A DNA stretch of 64,000 nucleotides, taken from the NCBI RefSeq assembly GCF_000283155.1, contig NW_004454171.1, positions 9,050,659-9,114,658 of the forward strand. The letters run 5' to 3'. Within the stretch, counting starts at the first letter, position 1; every line of letters begins with the position of its first letter. This stretch comes from Ceratotherium simum simum. Lineage: Eukaryota > Chordata > Mammalia > Perissodactyla > Rhinocerotidae. The notes beneath the pieces were generated by a model, which saw only the letters and a program-made list of their open reading frames with translations, had not been told where the DNA came from and did not search any database. The position numbers were made by a program, and so were the translations under genes. This document shows, piece after piece, positions 23,307 through 35,563 of this stretch.

Positions 23307-23694
23307 TGATGCTCAGTTTAAATCCAGAACTACGGTTTTTTCTTAACCTTATTCTTCTTACATCATAATCTCTTTTGAACTCTGCCAAAAACCTCAGTTC
23401 TCAACCACATAAACATAACTTGCTTTATCCCACACTACACAAACAGTAGTCTCAGGATAATAACTGCAAAACTACCATTAGCAATAAAGTGATTGAAAAC
23501 AGTTTCAGTTTTTTTTTTTGTTTCTGTTGTTTTTGTCCTAAGCATAAATCCCATTAAGAATGTATAATCAAATCACTGTGCTTTGAAGTCACTTTTAGAA
23601 TATTTCCTTTCTTGTTAAGCCACTAAGTGGGTATACAATTCGGCTCATTTGATTAATTTTACATTTAATTTTGGGGAATTCCCTTTAAAAAATT

Positions 23695-23907
23695 TTTTTT
23701 TTTTTTAAGATTTTATTTATTTATTTTTTCCCCCTAAAGCCCCAGTAGATAGTTGTATGTCATAGCTGCACATCCTTCTAGTTGCTGTATGTGGGACTCG
23801 GCCTCAGGATGGACGGAGAAGTGGTGCCTCGGTGCGCACCCGGGATCCGAACCCGGGCCACCAGCATCGGAGCGCGCGCACTTAACCACCAAGCCACGGG
23901 GCCGGCC
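23695..23907 (-). mobile_element. ERE SINE, form A, TGATGCTGG-like subtype
   Basis: On the complement it carries CAGCATCGGAGC and GGACGGAGAAGTGG, the diagnostic changes shared with the copies at 16452, 46892 and 48775. An imperfect duplication of CCTTTAAAA type flanks it. Its left tail is a pure T run. Confidence 0.92.
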
Positions 23908-23924
23908 CTTAAAATTTAATTTTG

Positions 23925-24060
23925 TTTCGTAGTTGTATAAATTATATATAGTTCCAAAAACAAATCTAGAAAACAATCTACATTCACAGTTTTGTGCAGC
24001 CACTACCTGTGTCTAGTTCCAAAACATTTTTAAATGTTTAAAGAATTCTATCCACGTTCC
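23925..24060 (-). repeat. Possible L1M 3' UTR fragment
   Basis: TTTTGTGCAGCCACTACC, TCTAGTTCCAAAACATTTT and CGTTCCCTCTAACC resemble the antisense L1M 3' UTR. It is short and diverged. Confidence 0.4.
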
Positions 24061-24599
24061 CTCTAACCTATTTACTCCTTTCCCCTTATGTAATTATTTT
24101 TTTTTAATGTTATGGTTTATCTTTCCTTTTTAAAAGATATAAGCATATATCTTTCCTTGTTTTTTAGTTAAATAGTAGCATACTATAAACATTTTTTCTG
24201 TCAATTCTTGTCCTTTTTCTTCATTTTTAGATTACATATTAAAGATGTTTACCCTTTGTGATATAAGCTGTGTTGTGGTTGTCATTATCGTGTGTCATGC
24301 CATCTGGATCCCCCACCCCCCCATTATCACTTGTCTTTTAACTTTGCTCCTCTTTGAGGAGTTCTCGCTACCTGACTCTGAGTTATGTTCAGGAGTTTGG
24401 GAAGAACGAGTGGGTAAGGGATTGGGTCATAAGATTCACAGTAGTTTTTGTGGAGATGAGAGGCTTGATCGTAATGGATAACAGGGAGGTTGGATTTCTG
24501 ATGGCGATTAATGTAAACAGGAATGTAAGGTGGAATGGATTTAGTCCCTGTCATTGTTAGTGGGTGTTGTGATTTTTCGTTAAATTAACATTTGTTTGA

Positions 24600-25045
24600 T
24601 AGAGCTTCTGGGTGTCAGATGGTGAGTCAAAGTTCTACAAAAGACGGCAAGGGAAAGGGAAATAGAGAAGTTTATTACTCATAAGTCCTGGAAGAGGTAC
24701 GCAGCATGCCTTGTGGGGCCACATGGGGAGGTCAGTGCAGAGTGCAGGCAGAGAACGAGCAGCAGGACCTGGGGCACATGTCTTTATTAATGTGGAGTGC
24801 TTTGAGGTCCCCAGGCTAAGATTGGATAGGTCAATTCAAACCAAAAAGAGCAAGGGTTTTTTTTGATAAGCTTCATGGGGTCTTATCTGTTTATCACAAG
24901 GAGTGTTGGGGGAGTCAAAGCAGGAACTTATATTTACTTGTGACCCTCCCGGGCTTGCAGGAGGGGCTAGTGTCAGTTCAAGGCTTCTGCAGGCCACTTA
25001 GCCATACAAAATGGATGCTGAGGCAGCAGTGTTGTGGAGTAGTTG
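24600..25045 (-). mobile_element. Possible solo LTR, antisense
   Basis: The segment is GC-richer than its surroundings and has TTTATTACTCAT (24669 onward), the complement of an AATAAA signal in an LTR-like setting, followed by GCAGGACCTGGGG. Parts resemble the segment at 30735..31230. Ends and duplications are not clear, and a non-LTR origin is possible. Confidence 0.4.
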
Positions 25046-25257
25046 AGCTAAACTCAACAGTGAGTTGGGAGCTTGGGGCTGACGTAAGATCCTAAAGAGG
25101 TAATGCAATGAATTGGTGGTTTGAGGGGTTTTAGACAACGTAGAACCAACTGTTACAATGTGCCTCTGATGACAGTCACTCGATGACTCCTATAGTGGAC
25201 CTCAGTGGTTGGACTACTCAGGAGAGAGTGGTTCCCACCTGGCAGATAGGGATTTCT

Positions 25258-25478
25258 TTCTTTTTTTTTTTTTTTTTTAAGATTTTATTTATTTATTTTT
25301 CCCCCAAAGCCCCAGTAGATAGTTGTGTGTCATAGTTGCATGTCCTTCTAGTTGCTGTATGTGGGACGCGGCCTCAGCGTGGCCAGAGAAGCGGTGCATT
25401 GGTGCGCGCCTGGGATCCGAACCCGGGCCGCCAGCAGCGGAGCGCGCGCACTTAACCGCTAAGCCACGGGGCCGGCGC
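25258..25478 (-). mobile_element. ERE SINE, form A, 186 bp upstream of ABI1 exon 2
   Basis: An antisense form A copy with duplication GCAGATAGGGATTTCT (25242..25257 and 25479..25494) and a long T tail on the left. The body is among the least decayed (CGCTAAGCCACGGGGCCGGC). It lies 186 bp before the splice acceptor, outside the pyrimidine tract and the likely branch point. Confidence 0.96.
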
Positions 25479-25604
25479 GCAGATAGGGATTTCTGCCATG
25501 CCTTCACCAGTGTCCTGAGACTGTCTTCAGATTGGTTTACTAAGTTTTTGATTCAATGGGGTTTTTCTATTAAAAACTATAATTTTAACTCTGCCTTTCA
25601 GTAG

Positions 25605-25853
<249 letters not shown>

Positions 25854-26837
25854 TAAATTCACATTTATCAACTGGCAGCTTATGTCAAAGAAGTAGAAAG
25901 CCTGGAAATACGGATTCTTTACTCATCTTCTTATCGAGTAACTGTAGTCCTCACTTTCACCTTCAGCTTTGAGTTCAGTAAACCTCCTCTTTTTTTTAAG
26001 TTTTTGCTGTTCTTGTGGCAAAATAAACATAACATAAAATTTACCATTTTAACCATTTTTACGTGTATAGTTCACTGGCGTTAACGGATATTCGCATTGT
26101 TGTGCAGCCATCACCACTTTTCCTATTCTTCTTTTAAGACCTTTTTTGAGGTAAAATAAATTGCACATAATTAAGGCATACAATTTTATAAATTTTGATA
26201 CACATATTACCCACGAGCCCGACAACACAGTCAAGATAATGGACACCCCATAAAATTTCCTCATACTCCTTTGTTGTCCCTCCTTTCCATCCCCTGTCCT
26301 TAGCTTTCTGTCACTGTGGATTAGTTTACATTTTCTAGAATTTTATATAAATGGAATCATATGGTATATACTATTTTTTTGGTCTGGCTTCTTTCGCTCG
26401 GCATAATTATTTTGAGATCCATCCATGTTGTTGTGTATAAAAATAGTTAATTCCTTTTTATTGCTGAGTACTATGCCATTGTTTCACGTTTGATTTATCC
26501 ATTTACATGTTGATGGACATCTGGATTGTTTTCAGGTTTTGCCTATTACAAATAAAACTTCTATGAACATTTGTGTACAAGTTTTTATGTGGTTATATGC
26601 TTTTATTTCTTTTGGGTAAATACCTCTGAGTGGAATGGGTAAGGTTACATGGTAGATGTCTGTTTAACTTTATAACCAAATTTATAGCCAAATTGTTTTT
26701 AAAGTGGTTATACCCTTTTACCTTCCCACTAGCACTGTATGAGAGTTCTAGTTGCTCCACATCTTCACCAGCACTTGCTATGTCAGTCTTTTTAATTTTA
26801 GCCTAATAGGTGTGTAGTTGTATCTTATTGTGGTTTT

Positions 26838-27141
26838 TTTTGTGTGTGTATGTGAGGAAGATCAGCCCTGAGCTAACATCCATGCTAATCCTCCTCTTTT
26901 TTTTTGCTGAGGAAGACTGGCTCTGAGCTAACATCTATTGCCAATCCCCCTCCTTTTTTTTTACCCCCAAAGCCCCAGTAGATAGTTGTATGTCATAGTT
27001 GCACATCCTTCTAGTTGCTGTATGTGGGACGCGGCCTCAGCATGGCCAGAGAAGCAGTGCGTCGGTGTGCACCCGGGATCCGAACCTGGGCCGCCAGTAG
27101 CAGAGTGCGTGCACTTAACCGCTAAGCCACGGGGCCGGCCC
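26838..27141 (-). mobile_element. ERE SINE, composite form
   Basis: It has the same composite plan as 21293..21595: two GAGCTAACATC units, a T/C-rich joint, then a form A body. The 15-bp duplication TCTTATTGTGGTTTT is perfect (26823..26837 and 27142..27156). It interrupts the antisense L1. Confidence 0.95.
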
Positions 27142-27300
27142 TCTTATTGTGGTTTTGGTCTTCATTTCCCTAGTCATTATTGATGTTGAGCATCTTTTCT
27201 TGTGGTTTCTGTAGATTTCAGTATTTAAGCCTTGCACATCTTTTGTCAAATTTATTCCAAATGATATCATATTTTCAATGCTATCGTAAATGGTATTATT

Positions 27301-27547
27301 ATAATTTTCTTTTAGTGAGGAAGATTAGCCCTGAGCTAACATCTGTTGCCAATCCTCCTGTTTTTGCTGAGGAAGATTGGCCCTGGGCTAACTTCTGTGT
27401 CCATTTTCCTCTGCTTTATATGTGGGATGCCTGCCACAGCATGGCTTGATAAACAGTGTGTAGGTCTGTGCCCGGGATCCTAACCCGTGAACTCTAGGCT
27501 GCTGAAGCGGAGCAAGTAAACTTAACCACTATGCCACTGGGCGGCCC
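27301..27547 (-). mobile_element. ERE SINE, form B
   Basis: An antisense form B copy with duplication TAA(A/G)TGGTATTATT at about 27287..27300 and 27548..27561. The head complement has lost bases (GGGCGGCCC). Confidence 0.92.
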
Positions 27548-29565
27548 TAAGTGGTATTATTTTTATAATTTCAACTTGATTGTTCATTTCTTGCTTGTGT
27601 ATGCAGAAATACAATTGATATTTGTTTATTTTGTGTCCTTGTGAAAGTCACTTAATAGTTGTAGTAGGTATTATATAGATTCCATTGGATTTTCTACATG
27701 GAAGATCATGTTGTCTATAAATAAAGAGAGTTTTACTTCTTTCCTTTTCTTTCTTTTTTTTTTTCCGTAGTGCACTAGTTTGAAGCTTCAAGACAATGTT
27801 GAATAGGAGTAGTGAAAGTGGACATTGTTGTCTTGTTGCTATCTTAGTGGAAAGCATTCAGCCTTTCACTATTATGAATGATTATATTCTGTAGGTTTTT
27901 CAGAAATATGCTTTATGAATTTGAGGAAGTTGCCTTTTAGTACTAGTTTGCTGAGTTCTTATCAGGAATGGATGATGGATTTTGTCAAATGCTTTTTCTG
28001 CATCTGTTGAAATGATCTTTTTTTCAGGGGGGGGGGTCTCTTTAATATCGTGAATTGCTTTTTTTTTGAATGTTAAACTGGCCTTTCTTTCCTGGGATAA
28101 ACTCCACTTGACTGTGATGTGTTATCCATTTCACAGATTGTTAGGCTTAATTGGCTAAAATTTTAAGAACTTTTGCTTCTACACTCCTGAGAATTATTTG
28201 TCTGTAGTTTTCTTGTAGTGTCTTTGTCTGGTTTTGGTGTCAATGTAATGCTGATCTTACAGAATATATTGGGCAGTATTCTGTCCTCTTCAATTTTATG
28301 GAAAAGTGTGTGTAGAATTGATATTTGTTCTCCCTTAAATGTGTGGTAGAATTCACCAGTGAAGCCATCTGGATCTGGAGTTTTTCTTGGTAGGAAAGTT
28401 TTAACTGTATATTTAGTTTCTTTAGTAGATACAGGGTTGTTTTATTTATCTGTTTCTTCTTGGGTGAGCTTTGTATTTTTCCAGGAATTTGGCTGTTTCA
28501 CCTTAGTTGTCGTATTAATTTGCATAAAGCTGTTAATAATAACATTCTCTTATCCTTTTAATATATGTAAAATCTATAGTGATGTCACATTACTCATTCT
28601 TGATATTGGTAATTGATGTCTTTTCTGTTTTTTTTAACTGATCAGTATGGCTAGTTTATCAATTTTATTATCTTCTAAAAAAAACCTTAGCTTTTGGTTT
28701 CATTAATTTTCTATATTGTCTTTCTGTTGCATTAATTTTCATTCTGATGTTAATTCTTTTTCTTTTACTTGGGACTAATTTGCTCTTATTTTGTACTTAA
28801 GGTAAAAGTTGAGGTCGTTGAGAGCCTTTGTCTTTTCTAACAGAGGTGTTTTAGATCTATAAATTTCCCTCTAAATAGTGTGTTACCTGTATCTCATAAA
28901 TTTAAATATGTTGTGCTTTCATTTTCATTCGGCTCAAATTTCTAATTCTGCTTTTTGATTTCTTCTCTGGCCCAGAGATTATTTGGAAATGTGTTAGTTT
29001 CCAATATTTCAAAATTTTTGAAGGATGTTTTTGTTATTGATTTCTAATTTAATCCCATAGTAGTCAGAAAATATTCTTTATATGATTCAAGTCCTTTCAA
29101 ATTTATTAAGAATTGTTTTATAACCCAGAATATAGTCTATCTTGGTAAATATTTTGTGTGTACTTGAGAAGAATGTATATTTTGTTGCAGTTTGGTGGAA
29201 TGTTCTATAAATCTCATTAGGTCAAGTTGGTTGATAACATTGTTCGGTTCTATGTCTTTACTGATTATTCTGTATACTTGTTTTATTAATTATTGAGGAA
29301 GGTATGTTGTAGTCTGACTATAATTTTGGATTAGTTTTATTTCTCTTTGTATTTTAATCATTTTTTGTTTTATGTATTTTGAAGCTATGTTATTAGGTGC
29401 GTAAAGGCTTAGGCTTGTAATGCCTATTGATGGGTTGACTCCTTTCTCATTGTAAAAAGACTCTTTTTTTTATCATGGGTAAACCTAGGTTTGAGTTGGC
29501 AAACTAGTTAGTACAGGCACTGGGGAGATAGAATTGGTTCCTGCAATGGAAACCCTAACTGAATT

Positions 29566-30017
29566 GATGCTGGGTTCTCAACTTTTTGTTCTGAAGGTCC
29601 CTTTACATCTTAAATTATTGAAGATCCAAAAGGGCTTTGGTTTATGTGGGTAGATCTTCCAATATTTATCATATCAGAAATTAAAACTGAGAAATTAAAA
29701 AATATTTATTAACTCATTTAACAATAAAATAAACCCATTACATGTTAATACAAATAGCATTTTAATGAAAAATAACTGTTATCCAAAACAAAAGTTTTTG
29801 CAAATGGCATTGTTTTTTACATTTCTGCAACTCTTTTTAATGTCTTGTTTAATAGAAGATAGCTGGATTCTCATATCTGTTTTTGCATTCAGTCTTGTGA
29901 TTTGTTGTTTTGGTTGAAGTATATCAAGAACGTCTGGCTTCACACAGATATATAGTTAGAAAAGACAGGATCTTGGGGACTCTAGGGGTCTTTGGACCAC
30001 AGCTAGAGAACCATTTC
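29566..30017. mobile_element. hAT (Charlie-type) DNA transposon fossil
   Basis: The left end GGTTCTCAACTTTTTG and the right end GGACCACAGCTAGAGAACCA are inverted-repeat-like, in the style of hAT elements (…GGTTCTCAA). The interior has AAGATCCAAAAGGGCTTTGG and TGTTTTGGTTGAAGTATATC, which I recognise from a mammalian hAT family without being sure of its name. No transposase frame remains. Confidence 0.6.
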
Positions 30018-30335
30018 TCTATGAGCTTATTACAGCTTAGTCCCTATGGATATGTATCCCCAATATCCTACATATACTGGCCGTCATGCTTTCAATGAAA
30101 AATATTTTCTGAATTTATTATGGGTTTCCACCTGTAGTTTCTTCTTGCTGTTTGTTACACAGTTCTTGGTTGATCCTTACTGACTTCAGTCATATTTTTG
30201 GTGCCTGTATCCACAATATCAAGGGACTTCTGCTAATCCCTAATGGCCTGTTGATATTTATTTTAAGTTTCCTCAACCAGTTTCTTAAAGATATTTCATG
30301 AATTTTAAGATTAAGCATGCTACTGTCCTTTGGCA
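30018..30335. other. Intron, nothing recognised
   Basis: A short unassigned stretch between the hAT fossil and the MaLR LTR. Confidence 0.4.
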
Positions 30336-30340
30336 CTTGT

Positions 30341-30715
30341 TATTGGTTGAGTTGTGTCCTCCAGAATTCATGTGTTAAAGTCTTAACTCCTGGTACCTCA
30401 GAATGTGACTGTATTTGGTGATAGGGTCTTTAAAGAGGTAATTAAGGTAGAGTGAGGTCACTAGGTGGGTCCTCATCCAGTATGATTGGTGTCCTTATAA
30501 GAGAAGATTGGGACATAGACACACTCAGAGGGAAGACTATGTGAAGACAGAGAAGAGGGCCTTTTTCAAGCTAAGGAGAGTGTCTCTCAGGAGAAACCAG
30601 CCCTGCTGACATGTTGATCTTAGACTTCTAGCCTCTAGAATTGTGAGAAAATAAATTTCTGTTGTTTAAACCACCCAGTCTGTAGTACTTTGTTATGGTA
30701 GCTTGTTGTGATGTT
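30341..30715 (+). mobile_element. MLT1-type MaLR LTR, sense
   Basis: The MLT1 order is clear: GGTTGAGTTGTGTCCTCCAG, then GTACCTCAGAATGTGACTGT, GGTGTCCTTATAAGAGAAG (TATA-like region), poly(A) signal AATAAA at 30650..30655, and CCACCCAGTCTGTAGTACTT near the end. No internal MaLR sequence follows, so it is probably a solo LTR. It is sense to ABI1. Confidence 0.85.
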
Positions 30716-30734
30716 CTTGGATAGGAATGCCTGA

Positions 30735-31230
30735 GGTGCTCACCTGGACCGTATTTACTCATGGCAAGCCCTAGAGACATTCCCCAGCCCTGCCACTGGG
30801 GCCAGTGTTTTGGCTGGATCGGCGCTCATGGTTCTTATTATGATTCAGGACACACTTCAGCAAAACCATCAGGGAACTTGGAAGAACAGGACCTGGAGGC
30901 AAGGGCCAAGGGCCACATAAGGGAGGGAGAGTGGACCTGGGGCTCTGCCTTTATTAGAGTCTGAGGGTGGGGTGCCTAGGGTTTTGCAGATTCACTTTTT
31001 ATTGGCAAATTTAAAGCGTAAGAGTGGAAATTAGGGCACAGGAAGGGAAAAGCAGGATCACTCAAGCGGTCAGTTATCTAGGTCACCCACACATTTTTAA
31101 GGGAACTTCTTGGGTAGGAGCAGCCTGGTTCCTTATATAGTTGTTTTGCTAATAGCTGTGTAATACAGCTGTCAATATGTTTATTCAAGGTGGATGTCTT
31201 TGAAATGGATGCCTCAGCAATCAAAAGCTT
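30735..31230 (-). mobile_element. Possible solo LTR, antisense
   Basis: GTGGACCTGGGG followed by CTTTATTAGAG (complement of a poly(A) signal) and a downstream AAATGGATGC resemble parts of 24600..25045. It is GC-richer than the neighbouring intron. Ends are not defined. Confidence 0.35.
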
Positions 31231-31564
31231 AATGTCATGCACTTACACTACACAGCACTAGCAAACTTATTTAGTACTCTTAGGTCATCTTTAGCACTAT
31301 CAATTTTATACTTTTTGTCAGCTATAATGGATAGAAACTGTTCACCAGAACCTGAAATAATGGCAGAAAGATATAATGCAGATTGTTGAGTGTTGTTCGA
31401 AATAAGAAAGCATGGTATCTTTAGTTAGTACCCAGTGGCTAGGAGCATTCAGTAGCACTTACTTTATTGGCTGATTTACCATGAGAAAAATACATGAACT
31501 GCACTGTTCAGTATTCTAATGGATTTACATGCACATCTAATATTTCTAAGATGAACCATATGGT

Positions 31565-32050
31565 GCTAGGCTGAGTAATGGCCCCCAAAGATATCCAAGT
31601 GCTAATCCCTGGAAATCTGAATGTTACTTTATAGGACGAAAGGGGTTTTGAAGATGTAAATTAAAGATCTTGAGGTGGGGAGATTATCCTGGATTATCTA
31701 GGTGCGCTGTAAATGTAATCACAAATGTCCCCATAAGAGGGAGGCAGAGGAGGATTTGACACGAAAAGCACAAAGTGAAATGACAATGAGAGAGAGATTA
31801 GAATGATATGGTGATAAACCAAGGAATGCCATTAGCCACCAGAAGCTGGAAGAAGCAAGGAACCTTCTCCCCAGAAACCTTCCAAGGGAGTGTGACTGTT
31901 TCAACGCCTTGGTTTAGTCCTATAACACTCAGTTTGGATTTCTGGTCTCCAGAATTTAATAGAATAAATTTCTGTTTTTTCTAATCCACTAAATTTGTAA
32001 ATTTGTTACATGTAAATTTGTTACAGCAGCATTAGGAAACTAACACACAT
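31565..32050 (+). mobile_element. MLT1-type MaLR LTR, sense
   Basis: The wording is that of a second MLT1 subfamily: AATGGCCCCCAAAGATATCC, AGATTATCCTGGATTATCTA, CCATAAGAGGGAGGCAGAG, AATAAA at 31963..31968 and GCATTAGGAAACTAACACA at the end. A small internal duplication of AAATTTGTTACA lies at about 31998..32025. It has the same orientation as the MLT1 copy 900 bp upstream, but is of a different subfamily, so they are not an LTR pair. Confidence 0.85.
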
Positions 32051-32985
32051 GCTATAACAAATCAGTTCTAAGCGTGGTATTACTTTATATTTGTGTAAAT
32101 CTTTGGTAGAGATTGGTTCTTGTCATCTTTATGATATAAATTAAAATTGTATTTTTTAAAGGATATTATAAAATTGTATAATATCCTTAAAATCGTGAGG
32201 AACACGTGAAAAATTCCTCAAGTTTCCTGTCAGAGTCCTATTATGAAATAGTATTTTTTATCTTCAACCTTGTTATTTTAAGACTGATATCTGACCTAAA
32301 CAATTATTAACTTTCCACTATTTTTCTTATAAATATTAAGGCCCAACAATCAAATGGTGCAGGGCAAATTTCCTCACTTCTTTTTTGGAGGGGAGGTACC
32401 TTTTATTAATTCAGATTAATGAAGCATTCTAGCTTTAATTATAGTTAACAAGGGTAAGTTTGTAGAGGAACAAGCTGTAGTAAAGGTGTACTAGTATATA
32501 GATTCTTCTCTGAATGTAAATACATGCTGCAGAGCATATAAATGTATATTTGAGGGAGTTGAGGGACTAGACCTTGCTTTGGCACTAAACTTTACTATTA
32601 TCTAAAATAAAATTCTCTTAATTACTGTATAGATAAACATTTGTTTCAAAATTAGTTATTCTGCCAGGGACTCTTACAGCACCTAGCACAGTATCTGGTA
32701 CTTAATATACGATTTCACATTAGTTGAGGGAATTTTTGAATTTTAATATGTTTTAGACATTATCTGAAAATTTAGAAGTTAAATAAAAATACTGTAAAAT
32801 GTAACAAAAATTTCTGATACAGCTTTGGTCCTTTCCTCTTCCCTTCCCATCATTTATGTATATACATATATGCACACACACACACACACATATATATGGT
32901 AATATGATTTGTATCATTAAAATATATGTGTATATTTACTTTGAATTTAGTTTTTTTTCTTCTTTTTTTAAAGAAAATGTATTAT
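32051..32985. other. Intron with a CA/TA microsatellite
   Basis: AT-rich intron with a dinucleotide tract at about 32857..32900 (TATACATATA, then (CA)n, then TATATATA). No gene seen. Confidence 0.6.
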
Positions 32986-33190
32986 AATTTCATTTATTTA
33001 TTTATTTATTTTCCCCCAAAGCCCCAGTAGATAGTTGTATGTCATAGCTGCACATCCTTCTAGTTGCTGTATGTGGGACGTGGCCTCAGCATGGCTGGAG
33101 AAGTGATGTGTCGGCGCGTCCCTGGGATCCGAACCCGGACCGCCAGCAGTGGAGTGCTCGCACTTAACCGCTAAGCCACGGGGCCTGCCC
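32986..33190 (-). mobile_element. ERE SINE, form A
   Basis: An antisense form A copy with duplication AAGAAAATGTA(T/C)TAAT at 32971..32985 and 33191..33205. The head complement reads GGGGCCTGCCC, a point change. Confidence 0.94.
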
Positions 33191-33304
33191 AAGAAAATGT
33201 ACTAATCTCGTCCCTCAGGCTATTAGTTATTGGTATGGTACTAGAGCTTCATGCCATCAGATGACTTACATATTTTTATGTTTACCTGAATAAATGATTT
33301 AGTA

Positions 33305-33527
33305 CAGGGATCAGTAAACTATGGGCTATATCCAATCCTCCCCCCGCCCCCATTTTTGTAAATAAAGTTTTATTGGAACATAACAGCATTCCTTTGTTTA
33401 CATATTGCTGTGGCTGCTTTTACCACTACAATGACGTAGTTGAGTAGTTATGACAGAGACCATATGGCCTGCAAAGCCTAAAATGTTTACTCTGTGGCTC
33501 TGTCCAGAAAAAGTTTGCTGACCCTTC
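33305..33527. mobile_element. hAT MITE of MER3 type
   Basis: The ends are inverted repeats: CAGGGATCAGTAAACTATGG on the left, and AAAGTTTGCTGACCCTT on the right as its complement. The interior GTAAATAAAGTTTTATTGG and GCCTGCAAAGCCTAAAATG follows the MER3 element as I remember it. It is non-autonomous and has no coding. Confidence 0.8.
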
Positions 33528-33859
33528 ATGTAATGTTATAGAAACATTTATTTAAAAAAAATTAAAGAATGTTCTTGGCATTTGACACCAGTTTCTCCAA
33601 CTATTTCAAGTAGTTGGTTATATGTACTTATAAATTACTTATAAGTAAGTAACTTTTTTTTTTAAAGATAATTTTTCTGGAGGTTGATTTCCTGACATTT
33701 CTGAAGGAGCCAGAAATTGTGAGGAATGGGGGCTTGTGCAGATTGCATGATGATACAAATTCTGTAAGTTGATGGCGTCGTTACTACTATATCCTCAGCA
33801 TGTAAAGGTTAACTTGTGTAAGAAATGATGGAAGAAGTTCCATTAGAGGTTTGTTATTA

Positions 33860-34545
33860 TTCTGACACCGACTGGTATACTGCAGTACTATTCTGACACT
33901 AACCACCTGGAGTCAAGGCTGCACCCCCTTCAGACGCCAGTGGTAAGTTGGATCCCCATTCTACCTGCACTTCTGACCAACTGGTTACAGATCTGGAGGG
34001 ATTTCCGACAACCCCCCTCAGGTTTAATGATTTGCTAGAATGACTCACAGAATTCAGGAAAGCACTATCCTATTATTACAGTTTTATTTTAAAGGATACA
34101 GATCAAGAACAGCCAAATGAAGAGACACATAGGGCAAAGTCTGGGATGGTCTTGAACACAGGGCTTCCACGCCCTCTTGCTGTGGAATCAGGGCACATCA
34201 CCCTTCCCAGCATATCAGTGTGTTCATCAATGAGGAAGCTCTAGGAAGCTTTGATGTCCAGAGTTTTTATCACATATAGACATGATTGATTGAATCATTG
34301 GTCACGGGATTGAATTTAATCTCTAGCCCCCATCCCCTACCCAGAGGTTGGGCAGAGTCACAGCTCAAAGACCAATCACATGGTTGGTCTTTCTGATGAC
34401 TAGCCCCCAACCTGAGCCATCGTGTTAGCATAAACAAAGACATCCCAATCACTGGGGAAATTCCAAGGATTAGAAGCTCCCTCACAGGAACCAGGGGCAA
34501 AGGCCAGTCAAATTCTTTATTACACAACAGAAATCAAATTTGAGG
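33860..34545 (-). mobile_element. LTR element, antisense (family uncertain)
   Basis: The segment reads GATTTGCTAGAATGACTCAC, then AGGAAAGCACTATCC, AAAGGATACAGATCAAGAAC, CCAATCACATGGTTGGTC and TTCTTTATTACACAACAG. The order is that of a mammalian ERV LTR in complement orientation. I am sure it is an LTR-type repeat but not which family. Confidence 0.6.
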
Positions 34546-34921
34546 TTTTATGGCCTGAAATAAATTAATAAGGACGAAGGGATAATAATGGATTTGTTTT
34601 GTGGTTGAATCTTTGATTTAATTCTGTTCTTAGTGAAGTTTATATAAAAGTCATGTTGGAGGATGGCTTTGTCAGTTTGTTTTATAAAAAGATTCTGCTG
34701 CCATAGAACACTAGATCAAAAGATGTCTATTGTTTGTAGGAAGTTTCTCAAAACTTGTGCATAATGATACTTGAAGTATAGTGTATTTATATAAGTAGAT
34801 TTTCAAATTGATAATTCTATAGAAGAATATTTAACATTTTAGATAACTGAAATTTCCTATTTTATTCATATTAATGGAAGTCTTTCTAATATATGTGCCT
34901 TTTGTTATATTTACAGGTAGG

Positions 34922-34957
34922 CTATAGGCCTACCTCCTACTATAGGCCTACCTCCTA
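34922..34957. repeat. 18-bp tandem duplication
   Basis: CTATAGGCCTACCTCCTA is repeated twice with no change, followed by a related CTCCTCCCTGCCTCC stretch. Confidence 0.9.
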
Positions 34958-35379
34958 CTCCTCCCTGCCTCCCATATGACAGAATTTGCATGTTTTCTAT
35001 GCATAAAAGAATCTCTGGGTGAATAACCTCAAAACATGTTTTCTTCTCATGATTTTATTCTCACTTTTTAGGGCAGATCAGATTGAGGTCTGACAAGATT
35101 GATTTGCAAATGATGGGTTATCAAAATTTTGAAGTTTCTATATTTCCTTTTCCTTCCTTTCTGCATCTACATCTAGCACCACCGCTACCCCAGAATGGTC
35201 TTATTTGTAGATTATTTGTGCTCGATGTAGTTCCAGGACTGGTATTGTTTTCTTTCAGTTGTTTCTGGTTTGTGAAGAAAGAAGGGGAAAGTAAATGTGG
35301 TGTTCATGTATATAATAAGTTGATGAAACATTGTATTAATTCTAAGATTTTCCTATTTATTTATTTTTATTTTTATTTA
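34958..35379. other. Intron, nothing recognised
   Basis: There is no gene. An open stretch of about 100 codons from 35083 has no family resemblance and runs into the T-rich tail of the next SINE, so it is treated as chance. Confidence 0.5.
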
Positions 35380-35563
35380 TTTTTTTTTTGCTGAGGAAGA
35401 TTTGCCCTGAGCTGACATCTCTGCCAGTCTTCGTCCGTTTTTCAGGACGTGGGCTGCCAGCAAAGCCTGGCTGCCGAGAGCGGTGTAGGTCTGCCCGGGG
35501 ACTGAACCTAGGCTGCTGAAGTGGAGCTTGCTGAACTTAACCACTAGACCACTGGGGTTGGCC
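35380..35563 (-). mobile_element. ERE SINE, form B, shortened
   Basis: Only one tail unit (GAGCTGACATCTCTGCCAG) is present, and the body is strongly diverged, with CCGGGGACTGAACC in the B-box region. It may be an older relative of form B. No clean duplication was seen. Confidence 0.75.

Larger units (their letters stand above)
25985..29480 (-). mobile_element. L1M element, antisense, 5' truncated, with two EREs
   Basis: The 3' UTR lies on the left (GGCAAAATAAACATAACATA near 26018; a second tail-like start near 26140). Going right come the ORF2 C-terminal region (26340..26820), RT sequence (27560..28620, with GATTTTGTCAAATGCTTTTT at 27979) and the endonuclease side (28650..29470). EREs lie at 26838..27141 and 27301..27547. 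Two 3' UTR-like starts suggest that the left end may be two L1 copies joined. The left end starts only about 150 bp after exon 2. Confidence 0.8.

Noticed and set aside
30341..32050. The two MaLR LTRs as ends of one provirus
   Set aside because: Their sequences belong to different MLT1 subfamilies and no MaLR internal sequence lies between them.
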